Assembly: GCF_001514265.1 (NCBI RefSeq)
Contig: NZ_KQ948993.1
Span: forward strand, 1-64,000
From: Streptomyces resistomycificus
GTDB taxonomy: Bacteria > Actinomycetota > Actinomycetes > Streptomycetales > Streptomycetaceae
Direction: 5' to 3'
DNA length: 64,000 nt
Of the stretch, positions 51,333-60,310 are shown one piece after another. The number at the start of each line of letters is the position of its first letter. Position 1 is the stretch's first letter. Below the pieces are notes generated by a model, which did no database searches, was not told where the DNA came from, and saw only the letters and a list, made by a program, of their open reading frames with translations. Both the position numbers and the translations under genes were made by a program.

Positions 51333-53576
51333 CTACTCCTGGTCCGCCACGAAGGAGGCCATCCGGGTCAGGGCCGAGTTCCAGTTGATGGTGTGCTCGT
51401 TCGTCGACCACGACTGGATGTCGTCGATGTAGCAGAACTGGCCGACGCAGCCCTGGAGTTTGCCCTGCGCGAAGGGGTCCTGGATGCTCGAGTTCGGTCC
51501 GCCCGCGAGGGTCCCGTCGGGCGGGGCCGGCAGGCTCGGGTCGAGCTGGCGGGCGTACCAGCGGCTGTGCTGGTTGTGGGCGGCGACCTCGCCGTAGCCG
51601 GTCACGTACGACATGTTCAGCGCGTTGCGTCCGAAGACGTAGTCCATGCTCTGGACGGCCCCGTCCCGGTACTTCGCGGCGCCGCTGATGTCGTACGCGG
51701 TGGCGATGACGACCGCGTTGTGCAGGATCTGGTGGTTGGAGCCCCAGTCGTAGAGGTTGTCGGCGGGGGCGTAGGGCATGCCGTACGGCTGAGCTTTCAG
51801 GGTGGTCAGATAGCGGTCCGCGCCCTTGATCACCGACTGGCGCACCTTGTCGCGGCCGGGCAGTCCGCTCGGCACCGTCGCGAGGTCGAGGCGGGCCGCC
51901 GCGGCCGTCCTGGCCCAGTCGTAGCCGAGCGGGCCGAAGATGTCGGCCGTGTGCACGGGCGAGGCGAGGACGTGGTCCGCGAACGCCTTCTCCCCCGTGG
52001 TCAGGTACAGCTCGGCGGCCGCCCAGTAGAACTCGTCGGTGGCGTCGGAGTCGGCGTAGGCACCGCCGCCGATGCCGTCGTTCGGGTCGGCGTACATCGC
52101 GGGGTGCGCCCGGGCCGCCGTCCAGGCCTTGCGGGCGGCCGCGAGGGCCTTCGCCGCGAACGCCTTGTCGTAGGGCCGGTACAGGCGCGCCGCCTGCGCG
52201 GCCGTCGCCGCCAGGTTCAGGGTGGCCTGGGTGCTCGGCGGGTGCAGTTCGCGCTTCTGCGGGTCCTCACCGGGCAGCAACGGCAGGCCGGTCCACTGCT
52301 CGTCGTGCACCTTGTGGTGGGCCATGCCGGCCAGTGGCTGTCCTTCCGGCACCTGCATCTTCAGCAGGAAGTCGAGCTCCCAGCGGACCTCGTCGAGGAT
52401 GTCCGGCACCTTGTTGCCGCTCTCCGGGATGGCGAGGGAGCCGTCGCCCAGCTTGGCCGGCTGCCCGGTGCGGGCGATGCGGGACCGTTCGTAGGTGCTC
52501 AGCAGCTCCCAGGTGGAGATGCCGCCGTTGACGACGTACTTGCCGTGGTCGCCGGCGTCGTACCAGCCGCCGGTGACGTCGAGCGTGTAGTCGCAGACGC
52601 CGGGCTGACAGGGCACGTTCGAGTCGCCCTGGTTGGGCGCCACGTCGACGTGTCCGGCCGCGCGGCCGTAGCCCGGACGCAGGTCGTCGCGGATCGCGAT
52701 GCCGCTGCGCTGGGGGTAGTAGTACTTCACGGCGTCCAGGCGCAGCTTCTCGTAGGCGCCCGTACCGATGTCGAAGGGGTGGCTGGTCTCGCCGTCGGCG
52801 ACCAGGGTGAGGCCGGTGCCCCGCTTCTTGTAGGCGCCGAAGTCGATCGAGTGGACGTTCTGTCCGGAGGAGGCGTCGGTGCCGCGCGGCACGGTCGTCC
52901 CGTGGGCGACCACCGCGCCGCCGGAGTTCTTGAGCTGCCAGGGCAGTTTCGCACTCGCGTCGGTGACCAGCGTGGCGTTCTTCGGGCCGGCGGGCAGATA
53001 GGCGACCTGGTTGACCCGCACCCGGGGCCCGGTGTCGGGCTCGTAGACCTCGGGCGGGACCCCGCCCAGCAGCGACACGTCGTCCATACAGAAGCGGAAC
53101 GGGTCGGCGCTGCCGCCGAGTTGGAAGCCGACCTGGCCCTGAGCGGTGTCGACGGGCGAGGTGAACGTGTAGGAGTAGGAGTTCCCCGACACGCTGAGCT
53201 GCGGGGTCACCTCGAAGTAGGTGTCGTACGGCGCGACCGACAGGCCGACGATCGCGCGCACGACGTGTCCGTCGGGCGTGCCGTTGGCGGTGAAGGAGAG
53301 CTTGTACGACTCGCCCTTGACCAGGGTGAGGTCGTTCTGGCCGACCGCGGCGTCCCAGCGGTTGGCGGTGCCGCCCGGCACGTCCGCGCACAGCTGCCCC
53401 TCGGACAGACCGGCGGTGACGTTGCTGGACGCCCACCAGGGGGCGGTGGTGGTGTCGAAGGTGCCGTTCTCCAGCTGCTCGACCTCGTCGGCGGCGGCGC
53501 CGGGGGCGGGGAGGCCCACGAGTGCCGTCGCCACCAGGGCGGTCAGGGACAGCAAGGCGGTTCTGCGTCGTTTCAC
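51333..53576 (-). CDS. Secreted GH9 cellulase with N-terminal carbohydrate-binding module
   Basis: A 747-residue exported endoglucanase. Signal peptide KRRRTALLSLTALVATALVG, cleaved near GAAA. A CBM4/9-like beta-sandwich (~30-170: NGTFDTTTAPWWASSNVTAG, QVGFQLGGSADPFRFCMDDVSL) is followed by an Ig-like CelD_N domain (~180-270: VRVNQVAYLPAGPKNATLV) and the GH9 (alpha/alpha)6 barrel. Catalytic Asp pair: GGWYDAGDHGKYVV. His region: NALNMSYVTGYG...NQHSRWYA. Acid Glu: STNEHTINWNSAL. The GTG has GAGGAG 7 nt upstream. A perfect CebR box lies 41 nt further upstream, so induction by cellobiose/cellotriose is expected. Confidence 0.94.
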   Translation of the reverse strand: MKRRRTALLSLTALVATALVGLPAPGAAADEVEQLENGTFDTTTAPWWASSNVTAGLSEGQLCADVPGGTANRWDAAVGQNDLTLVKGESYKLSFTANGTPDGHVVRAIVGLSVAPYDTYFEVTPQLSVSGNSYSYTFTSPVDTAQGQVGFQLGGSADPFRFCMDDVSLLGGVPPEVYEPDTGPRVRVNQVAYLPAGPKNATLVTDASAKLPWQLKNSGGAVVAHGTTVPRGTDASSGQNVHSIDFGAYKKRGTGLTLVADGETSHPFDIGTGAYEKLRLDAVKYYYPQRSGIAIRDDLRPGYGRAAGHVDVAPNQGDSNVPCQPGVCDYTLDVTGGWYDAGDHGKYVVNGGISTWELLSTYERSRIARTGQPAKLGDGSLAIPESGNKVPDILDEVRWELDFLLKMQVPEGQPLAGMAHHKVHDEQWTGLPLLPGEDPQKRELHPPSTQATLNLAATAAQAARLYRPYDKAFAAKALAAARKAWTAARAHPAMYADPNDGIGGGAYADSDATDEFYWAAAELYLTTGEKAFADHVLASPVHTADIFGPLGYDWARTAAAARLDLATVPSGLPGRDKVRQSVIKGADRYLTTLKAQPYGMPYAPADNLYDWGSNHQILHNAVVIATAYDISGAAKYRDGAVQSMDYVFGRNALNMSYVTGYGEVAAHNQHSRWYARQLDPSLPAPPDGTLAGGPNSSIQDPFAQGKLQGCVGQFCYIDDIQSWSTNEHTINWNSALTRMASFVADQE

Positions 53577-53616
53577 GTCTGGGCTCCTCGGGGGAGGTGC
53601 GGGGTGACGCTCGTCG

Positions 53617-53630
53617 TGGGAGCGCTCCCA
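53617..53630. promoter_or_regulatory. CebR operator (perfect palindrome)
   Basis: TGGGAGCGCTCCCA, the 14-bp CebR box known from Streptomyces cellulose-utilisation genes (cebEFG, bglC, cellulases). It lies 41 nt upstream of the GH9 start, a position that would block transcription until cello-oligosaccharides release CebR. Confidence 0.88.
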
Positions 53631-53723
53631 GAAGCGGACGCAGGCCATGTTTGTTCCAGGCATGACACCCCGTCAACGGTCCGGACGGGACTGGTTTCCC
53701 GTCCGGGCCGTGATGTCACCGGT

Positions 53724-56700
53724 TCAGCCGGCCGGCACCTCCAGCCTGCTGATGCGTATCCCTCCCCGGGCTTCGCCGGGATGGGCGCTGGTCAGCGTGA
53801 GGCGCAGCCGGGAGCCGCGGGCGGCGTCGAAGGTGATGACCGTCGGTTCGTCCGAGGCCGTGCCCCAGTCGACGGACGCTCCCTCCACGGGCAGATACCG
53901 GTCGCCGTCCCACACCTCGGCCTCCACGGAGGCGGGCAGGCTGTGGGCCGCGCCCAGGGTGAAGGAGACCTCCGCCCGCGCGAAGGTGCGGGTCCGTCCG
54001 AAGTCCACGCAGACCCAGTCCTCGGCCCGGGCGCCGCTGAACGCGGGCAGCAGGGCGGTGGCCGCCTTGCTGAAGGCGTTGGACCAGCCGGTGGCCGGGT
54101 CGCCGTCGAGCATCGCGGCGGGCAGCGTGTCGGGGCGCCCGGAGTAACTGGCGTCGGCGTGGGGGTGGTTCGGGGGCGCCGGGTGGTCGGGCTCGAAGGC
54201 GGACGCCGGGGTGGTGGCCGCCGACCGGGCGTGCGTGGTGCGCACGGTGGCGGTGTCCGGCCGAAGGCCCGCCACGCGGGCGGTGACCTTCAGGGCGCCC
54301 GGTTCGGTGCCGGACCGCACGATCGCGAGGGCCTTGCCGTTGAAGGCCGTGCGGGTGCTCGCCTGGTAGCGCTCGGCGCTCTCCTCGCGTCCGTTGTCGA
54401 GCCCGGCGAGTGAGCCGCCGCGCACGGTGAAGGAGATCAGGTGCTCGGCGTCGGGCACCACCACCCCGCGGGCGTCGACGATGTCAGCGGTGACGAAGAG
54501 CAGTGAACGGCCGTCGGCGGGAAGGGACTTGCGGTCGGCGGTGAGCCGTACGGCGTGCGGTTTCCCGGCGGTGCGCAGGACGTCGGTGGCGACCACCTTG
54601 CCGCCCCTGCGTGCCACCGCCTTCAACTCGCCCGGCCGGTAGGGCACCTTCCAGGTCAGGTGGAGTTTGCCCGCGCTGCCGTTCGGGCTGGTGTAACTGC
54701 CCGGATAGGGGCCGTCGATGAAGGTCTTGTCGTCGCCGGTGGCTTCCGTGGTCTCCAGGTAGGCACGGCCGTCGGTGGTCTTCTTCGTGTCGAAGTTCCG
54801 GGTGCCGAGGGACCTGCCGTTGAGGAACAGCTCGACGGTGGCGACGTTGGAGTACGCCCACACCTCGACGGTGTCGCCCTCCTCGTGGTTCCAGGTCATC
54901 GGCAGCAGATGGACCATGGGCTCGTGCGTCCACTGGCTCTGGAACAGGTAGTACATGTCCTTCGGGAAGCCGGCGGTGTCGACCGCGCCGAAGAAGGACG
55001 CCTTCACCGGGAAGACGTCGTAGGGCGTGGGTTCCCCGATGTAGTCGATGCCCGACCACAGGAACTCACCGGTGAACCACTTGCGGTCCCGGTCCTTCTT
55101 GTGGCCGTACTCGCCGCTCATGGTCCAGGAGGCGAGGTTGTTGTCGTACGACGAGGTCGCCCGCCGGCCAGGCGTGTGGTTCTCGCCGGTGTTGAGGCGC
55201 TCCGGCTCCTGGTAGGCGCCTCGGGTGGAGGTCTCCGAGGACGACTCGGACTCGAAGAGGAACAGGTGCGGGTAGCGGGCGTGCAGGGCGTCCACCGACT
55301 TGGCGGTGTTGTAGTTGAGGCCGAGGCCGTCGATCTTGGCGAGGATCAGGTCGCCCGGGGAGCCCTCGGCGGGCACCGTGCGGTGCCGGTGGGAGCCGAT
55401 CACGACCGGGCGGGTGTCGTCCGACGCCTTGACCGCGGCGATCAGCCGGTCGGCCATGGCGAGGCCGGAGGTCGAGGTGAACTCGGAGATCTCGTTGCCG
55501 ATCGACCACATGACGACGGCCGGCGAGTTGCGGGCGGCCAGCACCATCTCGGTGATGTCCCGGTGGGCCCACTCGTCGAAGAACCGACCGTAGTCGTAGC
55601 GGGTCTTGGGGCTCTTCCAGCAGTCGAAGGCCTCCACCATCATCACGATGCCCAGCTCCTCGCAGACCTCGATCATCTCCGGGGAGGGCGGGTTGTGGGA
55701 GGTGCGGAAGGCGTTGACGCCCATCGACTTCATGATGGTCATCTGTCTGCGGATCGCGTCGATGCTGACGGCGGCGCCGAGCGCGCCCAGATCGTGGTGC
55801 AGGTCGACGCCCTTGAGCTTGGCGTAGCCGCCGTTGAGGTGGAAGCCCTCGTCGGGGTCGAGGCGGAAGGTGCGGATGCCGAAGGGGGTGCGGTAGGTGT
55901 CGACGGTCTTGCCGCCGACCCGCAGTTCGGTCTCCAGGGTGTAGCGGTGAGGGGCGGCGAAGTCCCAGAACTCGGGTCTGGGGACGGTGAGTTCGTGGGT
56001 CTCGGTCGCCTCGGTCTCGACGCCGACCGTGGTGGCCGTACGGGCCACCGTACGGCCCGCCGGGTTTCTGATCCGCGAGCGGACCTCGACCTCGCTCGCG
56101 GTGCCGGTCCCGTTCAGCACGGAGGTTCGTACCCGGACGAGCGCCCGCTCGTCGGTGATGTCCGGTGTGGTGACGTACGTGCCCCAGCGCGCCACCCGCA
56201 CCGGTTCCGTGACCACCAGGCGGGCCTCGCGGTAGATGCCGCTGCCCGAGTACCAGCGGCTGCTGGGGAGCCGGTTGTGCACCTTGACCGCGATCACGTT
56301 CTCGGTGTCGCCGTCGGTGTGCAGCAGGTCGGTGACGTCGAAGGCGAACCCGGTGTAGCCGTAGGGGTGACGGCCCACCTCGGTGCCGTTGCAGTAGACG
56401 TGGGAGTCCATGTAGACGCCGTCGAACTCCACCGATATCCGCTTGCCGGCCAGGGCGGGCGGCAGCGTGAAGGCGAGGCGGTACCAGCCCAGGCCGCCGG
56501 GGAAGAACCCGGTCCCGCTGGTGGTGCCGTGCTGCGTGGTCGGCGCCAGCTCGATGCTCCAGTCGTGCGGCACCGCCACCTCGCGCCACGCCGAGTCGTC
56601 GTACCCCGGGGCGGCGGCATCGGCGTACTCACCGGTCGGATCCGTGATCCCGCCCGGGTTGACCAGCGCGAAGCGCCAGCCGTCGCGCAGCGCGACCGTG

Positions 56701-56819
56701 CGGCGGCCGGACGCGGCCCCGGAGGCCTCGGCGGCCGACGCCGCCGAGGTGCCCAGGAGCGCTCCGGTCGCCGGAGCGGCGGCGGAGGCGAGCAGAAGCG
56801 ATCTGCGAGTGACCGTCAT
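53724..56819 (-). CDS. Secreted GH2 beta-galactosidase-type enzyme
   Basis: A 1031-residue exported glycosidase. A twin-arginine-like signal (TVTRRSLLLASAAAPATG) suggests Tat export. The GH2 sugar-binding jelly roll (~45-220: VPHDWSIEL, GLGWYRLAFTLP, GVYMDSHVYCNG), Ig-like domains and the barrel follow. Catalytic site: GVDLHHDLGALG, NAFRTSHNPPSPEM, acid/base in VMWSIGNEIS and nucleophile Glu in LFLFESESSSET. The last ~150 residues are a discoidin/F5-8-type module (DGDPATGWSNAFSKAA ... DFGRTRTFARAEVSF). A GAGGGAGAG ribosome site lies 5 nt before the ATG. The galactoside substrate is not predictable. It lies directly upstream of the GH9 gene in the same orientation, with 147 bp between. Confidence 0.93.
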   Translation of the reverse strand: MTVTRRSLLLASAAAPATGALLGTSAASAAEASGAASGRRTVALRDGWRFALVNPGGITDPTGEYADAAAPGYDDSAWREVAVPHDWSIELAPTTQHGTTSGTGFFPGGLGWYRLAFTLPPALAGKRISVEFDGVYMDSHVYCNGTEVGRHPYGYTGFAFDVTDLLHTDGDTENVIAVKVHNRLPSSRWYSGSGIYREARLVVTEPVRVARWGTYVTTPDITDERALVRVRTSVLNGTGTASEVEVRSRIRNPAGRTVARTATTVGVETEATETHELTVPRPEFWDFAAPHRYTLETELRVGGKTVDTYRTPFGIRTFRLDPDEGFHLNGGYAKLKGVDLHHDLGALGAAVSIDAIRRQMTIMKSMGVNAFRTSHNPPSPEMIEVCEELGIVMMVEAFDCWKSPKTRYDYGRFFDEWAHRDITEMVLAARNSPAVVMWSIGNEISEFTSTSGLAMADRLIAAVKASDDTRPVVIGSHRHRTVPAEGSPGDLILAKIDGLGLNYNTAKSVDALHARYPHLFLFESESSSETSTRGAYQEPERLNTGENHTPGRRATSSYDNNLASWTMSGEYGHKKDRDRKWFTGEFLWSGIDYIGEPTPYDVFPVKASFFGAVDTAGFPKDMYYLFQSQWTHEPMVHLLPMTWNHEEGDTVEVWAYSNVATVELFLNGRSLGTRNFDTKKTTDGRAYLETTEATGDDKTFIDGPYPGSYTSPNGSAGKLHLTWKVPYRPGELKAVARRGGKVVATDVLRTAGKPHAVRLTADRKSLPADGRSLLFVTADIVDARGVVVPDAEHLISFTVRGGSLAGLDNGREESAERYQASTRTAFNGKALAIVRSGTEPGALKVTARVAGLRPDTATVRTTHARSAATTPASAFEPDHPAPPNHPHADASYSGRPDTLPAAMLDGDPATGWSNAFSKAATALLPAFSGARAEDWVCVDFGRTRTFARAEVSFTLGAAHSLPASVEAEVWDGDRYLPVEGASVDWGTASDEPTVITFDAARGSRLRLTLTSAHPGEARGGIRISRLEVPAG

Positions 56820-57085
56820 GACGGCTCTCCCTCATCAGGGCCCAGAAGTACTCACAACTGATCGTGAACAAACAGATTCTGACGTGATGCCACGCGAACC
56901 CGTCAAGGGTGCGGTGAGCCGCTTCCGCCCCAGGCGTCACATCGGCCGGATTTCCCCCTTGACCACCGCTTTCCGGCAGATCCCGCCCGCACAGGGGTTC
57001 CGGTCCGCGCGAGAGCGCGACCCACTAGGCTGGGAACGATGTGGCGCGCCTGTTCACTGTGAGTGTCCGCGATGGAGTGGCGACG

Positions 57086-59473
57086 ATGAGTCCGGTGTAT
57101 CCGTTCGACGATGCCGCGACAGCGCGGGCTGTCATCGACGACGCGGGCACGCTGGTCGAGTGGAACGAGGGCGCGCGCCTGCTGCTCGGCTGGCCGGCCG
57201 TCGAGGTCGTGGGCCGCCCGGCGACGGACCTGCTGGTCAGCACCGGCCAGGACGCCGTGCGGATGCCCGAGCGGGCTCGCTGGGACGGCACCCTCACCCT
57301 GCGTCACCGCAACGGCTCGACGGTGGCCGTCTGGCTGCTCGCCCACCACAAACACGCGGCGGACGGCTCCCGCCACTGGCTGGTGGTCACCCCGCTGACC
57401 GGCGACGGCCCGCACGCGCCCGACGACCCGCTCGACCGGGCCGAGCTCGTCCAGTCACCGTGCGCCGTGGCGATCTACGACGAGCGGCTGCGGCTACGGC
57501 GGATGAACAGCGCCATGGCCGAGGTCCTCGGACTGCCCGAGGAGCGGGTGCGGGGGCTGCGGGTGCCCGAGATGAGCGGCCGCCCGCAGAGCGACGACAT
57601 CGAGCAGCACCTGCACCGGGTGCTCGCCACCGGCCGGGGCCACGACGTGCGCACGTACGTGCCGATCGGCGGGGACGGCCGGATGAACGCCTGGCTGGCC
57701 CGGGTGGCCCCGATCACCGACGTCAAAGGACGCGTGCGGGGGGTGTGCGTGGCCGCGCACGACTTCACCGACCAGTACCAGGCCCAGGAGCGGCTCCAAC
57801 TCGTCAACGAGGCCAGCGTCCGCATCGGCACCACCCTCGACGTCACCCGGACGGCCCAGGAGCTGGCGGACGTCTTCGTCCCCGCCCTCGCCGACTTCGT
57901 CAGTGTCGACCTGCTGGACCCGCCGGAGGCCGGGGGTGAGCCCTTCACCGGCCGGCCGACCGCCCCGGTGCGGCTGCGCCGGGCGGCCCACCGGTCCGTG
58001 AACCCGGGCAGCCCTGAGGCGGTGGCCAAGCCGGGCCAGCTCGAGGTCTACCCCACCCCCTCCCCCCAGGCCGACTCCCTGGAGGCCGGCCACACCATCG
58101 TGGCGTCGACGGAGACCCGCGACCTCGTCGAGTGGCTGGCCTGGGACCCGGTGCGCGCGGACCGGGTCAGGGAGTACGGCATCCACTCCACGATGTCCGT
58201 GCCGATCCAGGCCCGCGGCCAGACCCTCGGCGTCGCCGTGCTGACCCGGTTTCGGCGTCCTGACTCGTTCACGCCGGACGACGTCCTGCTGGCCGAGGAG
58301 GTCACGGCCAGGGCGGCCGTCTGCATCGACAACGCCCGCCGCTACTCCCGCGAGCGGGAGACCGCCCTCGCCCTGCAGCGCAGTCTGCTGCCCCGCTCGC
58401 TGCCGAGCACCGCCGCCGTGGAAGCCGCCTCGCGTTATCTGCCGGCCGCCCGCGCGGGCGGTGTGGGCGGCGACTGGTTCGACGTGATCCCACTGTCCGG
58501 GATGCGGGTCGCGATGGTCGTCGGGGACGTCGTCGGCCACGGCATCCAGGCCTCGGCCACGATGGGCCGGCTGCGCACCGCCGTCCGCACCCTCGCCGAC
58601 ATCGACCTGGCCCCGGACGAGCTGCTGACCCACCTCGACGACCTCGTCGTACGGCTGTCCGCGGAGGCCGGCGGCGACGGCAGCCCCGGCGAGGTCGGCG
58701 CCACCTGCCTGTACGCGGTGTACGACCCGGTGTCGCGGCGCTGCACCCTGGCCCGGGCCGGGCATCCGGCACCGGTCATGCTGCCGCCGGGCGGGCCGCC
58801 CCGGGAGGTCGACCTGCCGCCGGGGCCGCCGCTGGGTCTGGGCGGGCTGCCGTTCGAGTGCGCGGAGCTCGAACTGGCCGAGGGCACCGTGCTGTCGCTC
58901 TACACCGACGGGCTGATCGAGACCCGCGACCGGGACGTCGACGCCAGCCACGCGCTGCTCCGCGACGCCCTCGCGGCGCCCTCCGGATCGCTGGAGGAGA
59001 CCTGCGACCGGGTCCTGCACGGCCTGCTCCCGCCGGGCGGCGCGCTGGACGACGTGGCGCTGCTGCTGGCCCGCACCCGGGGGCTGCCCGCCTCCCAGGT
59101 CGCCACCTGGGACATCCCTGCCGACCCGGCACTCGTCGCGCCGATCCGCAAGCAGGTCGTCGCCCAGCTCGCCCGCTGGGACCTGAGCGAGGTGACGTTC
59201 ACCGCCGAGCTGGTGGTCAGCGAGCTCGTCACCAACGCCATCCGGTACGGCGCCCGCCCCATCAGGCTCCGGCTGATCCACGACGAGACCACCCTGATCT
59301 GCGAGGTCTCGGACACCAACCACACGGCTCCGCATCTGCGCCGCGCCAAGACCTGGGACGAGGGAGGCCGCGGTCTGCTGCTGGTGGCCCAGCTCACCCA
59401 GCGCTGGGGCAGCCGGCACACCACCGACGGCAAGACCATCTGGTCGGAGATCTCGCTCGTCGACGAGGAGTGA
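57086..59473 (+). CDS. PAS-PAS-GAF-SpoIIE phosphatase with HATPase domain
   Basis: A 795-residue sensor phosphatase (810 if the GTG at 57041 is used). Two PAS domains (~10-100: AVIDDAGTLVEWNEGARLLLG; ~115-230: CAVAIYDERLRLRRMNSAMA), GAF (~245-430), SpoIIE/PP2C (~440-650: GVGGDWFDVIPLSG, VVGDVVGHGIQASATMGRLRTAV, LSLYTDGLIETRD, LDDVALLLA) and HATPase_c (~670-795: VSELVTNAIRYGARPIRL, GGRGLLLVAQLT). The ATG at 57086 is chosen because GGAG lies 8 nt upstream; a TAGGCT-like -10 at 57027 gives a ~50-nt leader. It is divergent from the GH2 gene and may transmit stress signals to a sigma-B-like cascade. Confidence 0.9.
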   Translation: MSPVYPFDDAATARAVIDDAGTLVEWNEGARLLLGWPAVEVVGRPATDLLVSTGQDAVRMPERARWDGTLTLRHRNGSTVAVWLLAHHKHAADGSRHWLVVTPLTGDGPHAPDDPLDRAELVQSPCAVAIYDERLRLRRMNSAMAEVLGLPEERVRGLRVPEMSGRPQSDDIEQHLHRVLATGRGHDVRTYVPIGGDGRMNAWLARVAPITDVKGRVRGVCVAAHDFTDQYQAQERLQLVNEASVRIGTTLDVTRTAQELADVFVPALADFVSVDLLDPPEAGGEPFTGRPTAPVRLRRAAHRSVNPGSPEAVAKPGQLEVYPTPSPQADSLEAGHTIVASTETRDLVEWLAWDPVRADRVREYGIHSTMSVPIQARGQTLGVAVLTRFRRPDSFTPDDVLLAEEVTARAAVCIDNARRYSRERETALALQRSLLPRSLPSTAAVEAASRYLPAARAGGVGGDWFDVIPLSGMRVAMVVGDVVGHGIQASATMGRLRTAVRTLADIDLAPDELLTHLDDLVVRLSAEAGGDGSPGEVGATCLYAVYDPVSRRCTLARAGHPAPVMLPPGGPPREVDLPPGPPLGLGGLPFECAELELAEGTVLSLYTDGLIETRDRDVDASHALLRDALAAPSGSLEETCDRVLHGLLPPGGALDDVALLLARTRGLPASQVATWDIPADPALVAPIRKQVVAQLARWDLSEVTFTAELVVSELVTNAIRYGARPIRLRLIHDETTLICEVSDTNHTAPHLRRAKTWDEGGRGLLLVAQLTQRWGSRHTTDGKTIWSEISLVDEE

Positions 59474-59490
59474 GCCGGGCCCCGGCGCCC

Positions 59491-59589
59491 GCGGTGTCCC
59501 GGGGCCCGCGGTGTCCGGGGCCTGCGGTGTCCCGGGGGCACCGGCGTGTTCACCTCGTGTGACGGGATACCCGGGTGACGGGATACCCG
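59491..59589. repeat. Two short tandem repeat arrays in the intergenic region
   Basis: Three ~16-nt units GCGGTGTCC(C)GGGG (59491-59540) are followed by two 14-nt units TGACGGGATACCCG (59560-59573 and 59576-59589). Each 14-mer is itself partly symmetric (CGGGATACCCG). They lie just upstream of the lipoprotein gene. Confidence 0.65.
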
Positions 59590-59618
59590 CGTGCGAGCTT
59601 CCGGGAGTGTGGACGGAC

Positions 59619-60197
59619 ATGGCGAACACGTCCCAGGGTGTGCGACGGGCGGCACTGCTCGCGAGCGCGGCCGCCGCGCTCGGCCTGCTGACCGCATGCG
59701 GCGGCGAAGACGGCACGGGGGGCACCGCGCAGAGGGTGGCAGGTACGCCCGCGGCCGAGAACCCGTCGCCTTCCGTGAGCCCCCGCTGTCACACCTCGCA
59801 GCTGCGCGCCTTTGTCGGGCGCAACGACCCGGGAGCCGGGCAGTGGAACTTCCCGATCGTCCTGACCAACACCTCCGGCCGCGGCTGCACCGTGCGCGGC
59901 TACCCCGGCGCCGCCTTCCTCGACGCGTCCGGCAAGCAGCTCGGGCCGGACCCGAGGCGCTCCCCCGCCACTCCCGTGACGGTCACGCTGGCGCCCGGGG
60001 CGAGCGCCTGGGCCGGGCTGACGTTCTCCCACCCGGAGGTCAGCGGGGCACGGTCCGCCACACCGGCATCGCTGCTGGTGACCCCGCCGGGCGAACGGGA
60101 ACCGCTCAAGGTCGCCTGGACGGCCGGGCGGGTACCCGTGTCCGGCAACGCCTCCACGGTGTTCCTGACCGCCTTCTCCCCCGGCACGGCTCCCTGA
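59619..60197 (+). CDS. DUF4232 lipoprotein
   Basis: A 192-residue exported protein. The signal peptide ends in the lipobox LLTAC (AALGLLTACGGEDG), so the Cys is lipidated and the protein is held on the outer face of the membrane. A Gly/Thr/Pro linker precedes a beta-sandwich of the DUF4232 family: CHTSQLRAFVGRNDPGAGQW, FPIVLTNTSGRGCTVRGYPG and VTLAPGASAWAGLTF. Two Cys in the domain are likely disulfide-bonded. GGACGG near the ATG is a weak ribosome site. Function unknown. Confidence 0.87.
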   Translation: MANTSQGVRRAALLASAAAALGLLTACGGEDGTGGTAQRVAGTPAAENPSPSVSPRCHTSQLRAFVGRNDPGAGQWNFPIVLTNTSGRGCTVRGYPGAAFLDASGKQLGPDPRRSPATPVTVTLAPGASAWAGLTFSHPEVSGARSATPASLLVTPPGEREPLKVAWTAGRVPVSGNASTVFLTAFSPGTAP

Positions 60198-60310
60198 GCC
60201 GGTGAAGCGGGCAGCACCAGGGCCCGGCGGGCCGCGGGCGGGCACCCGGACCCAGGCGGCGGCCTCTTACCATCGCCTGGTTTGATGGCCCGGCCCCATT
60301 TGGTCAAGCA

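Noticed and set aside
60198..60310. A riboswitch or RNA gene before the permease
   Set aside because: The 113-bp gap shows no conserved riboswitch core or tRNA-like fold that I can recognise.
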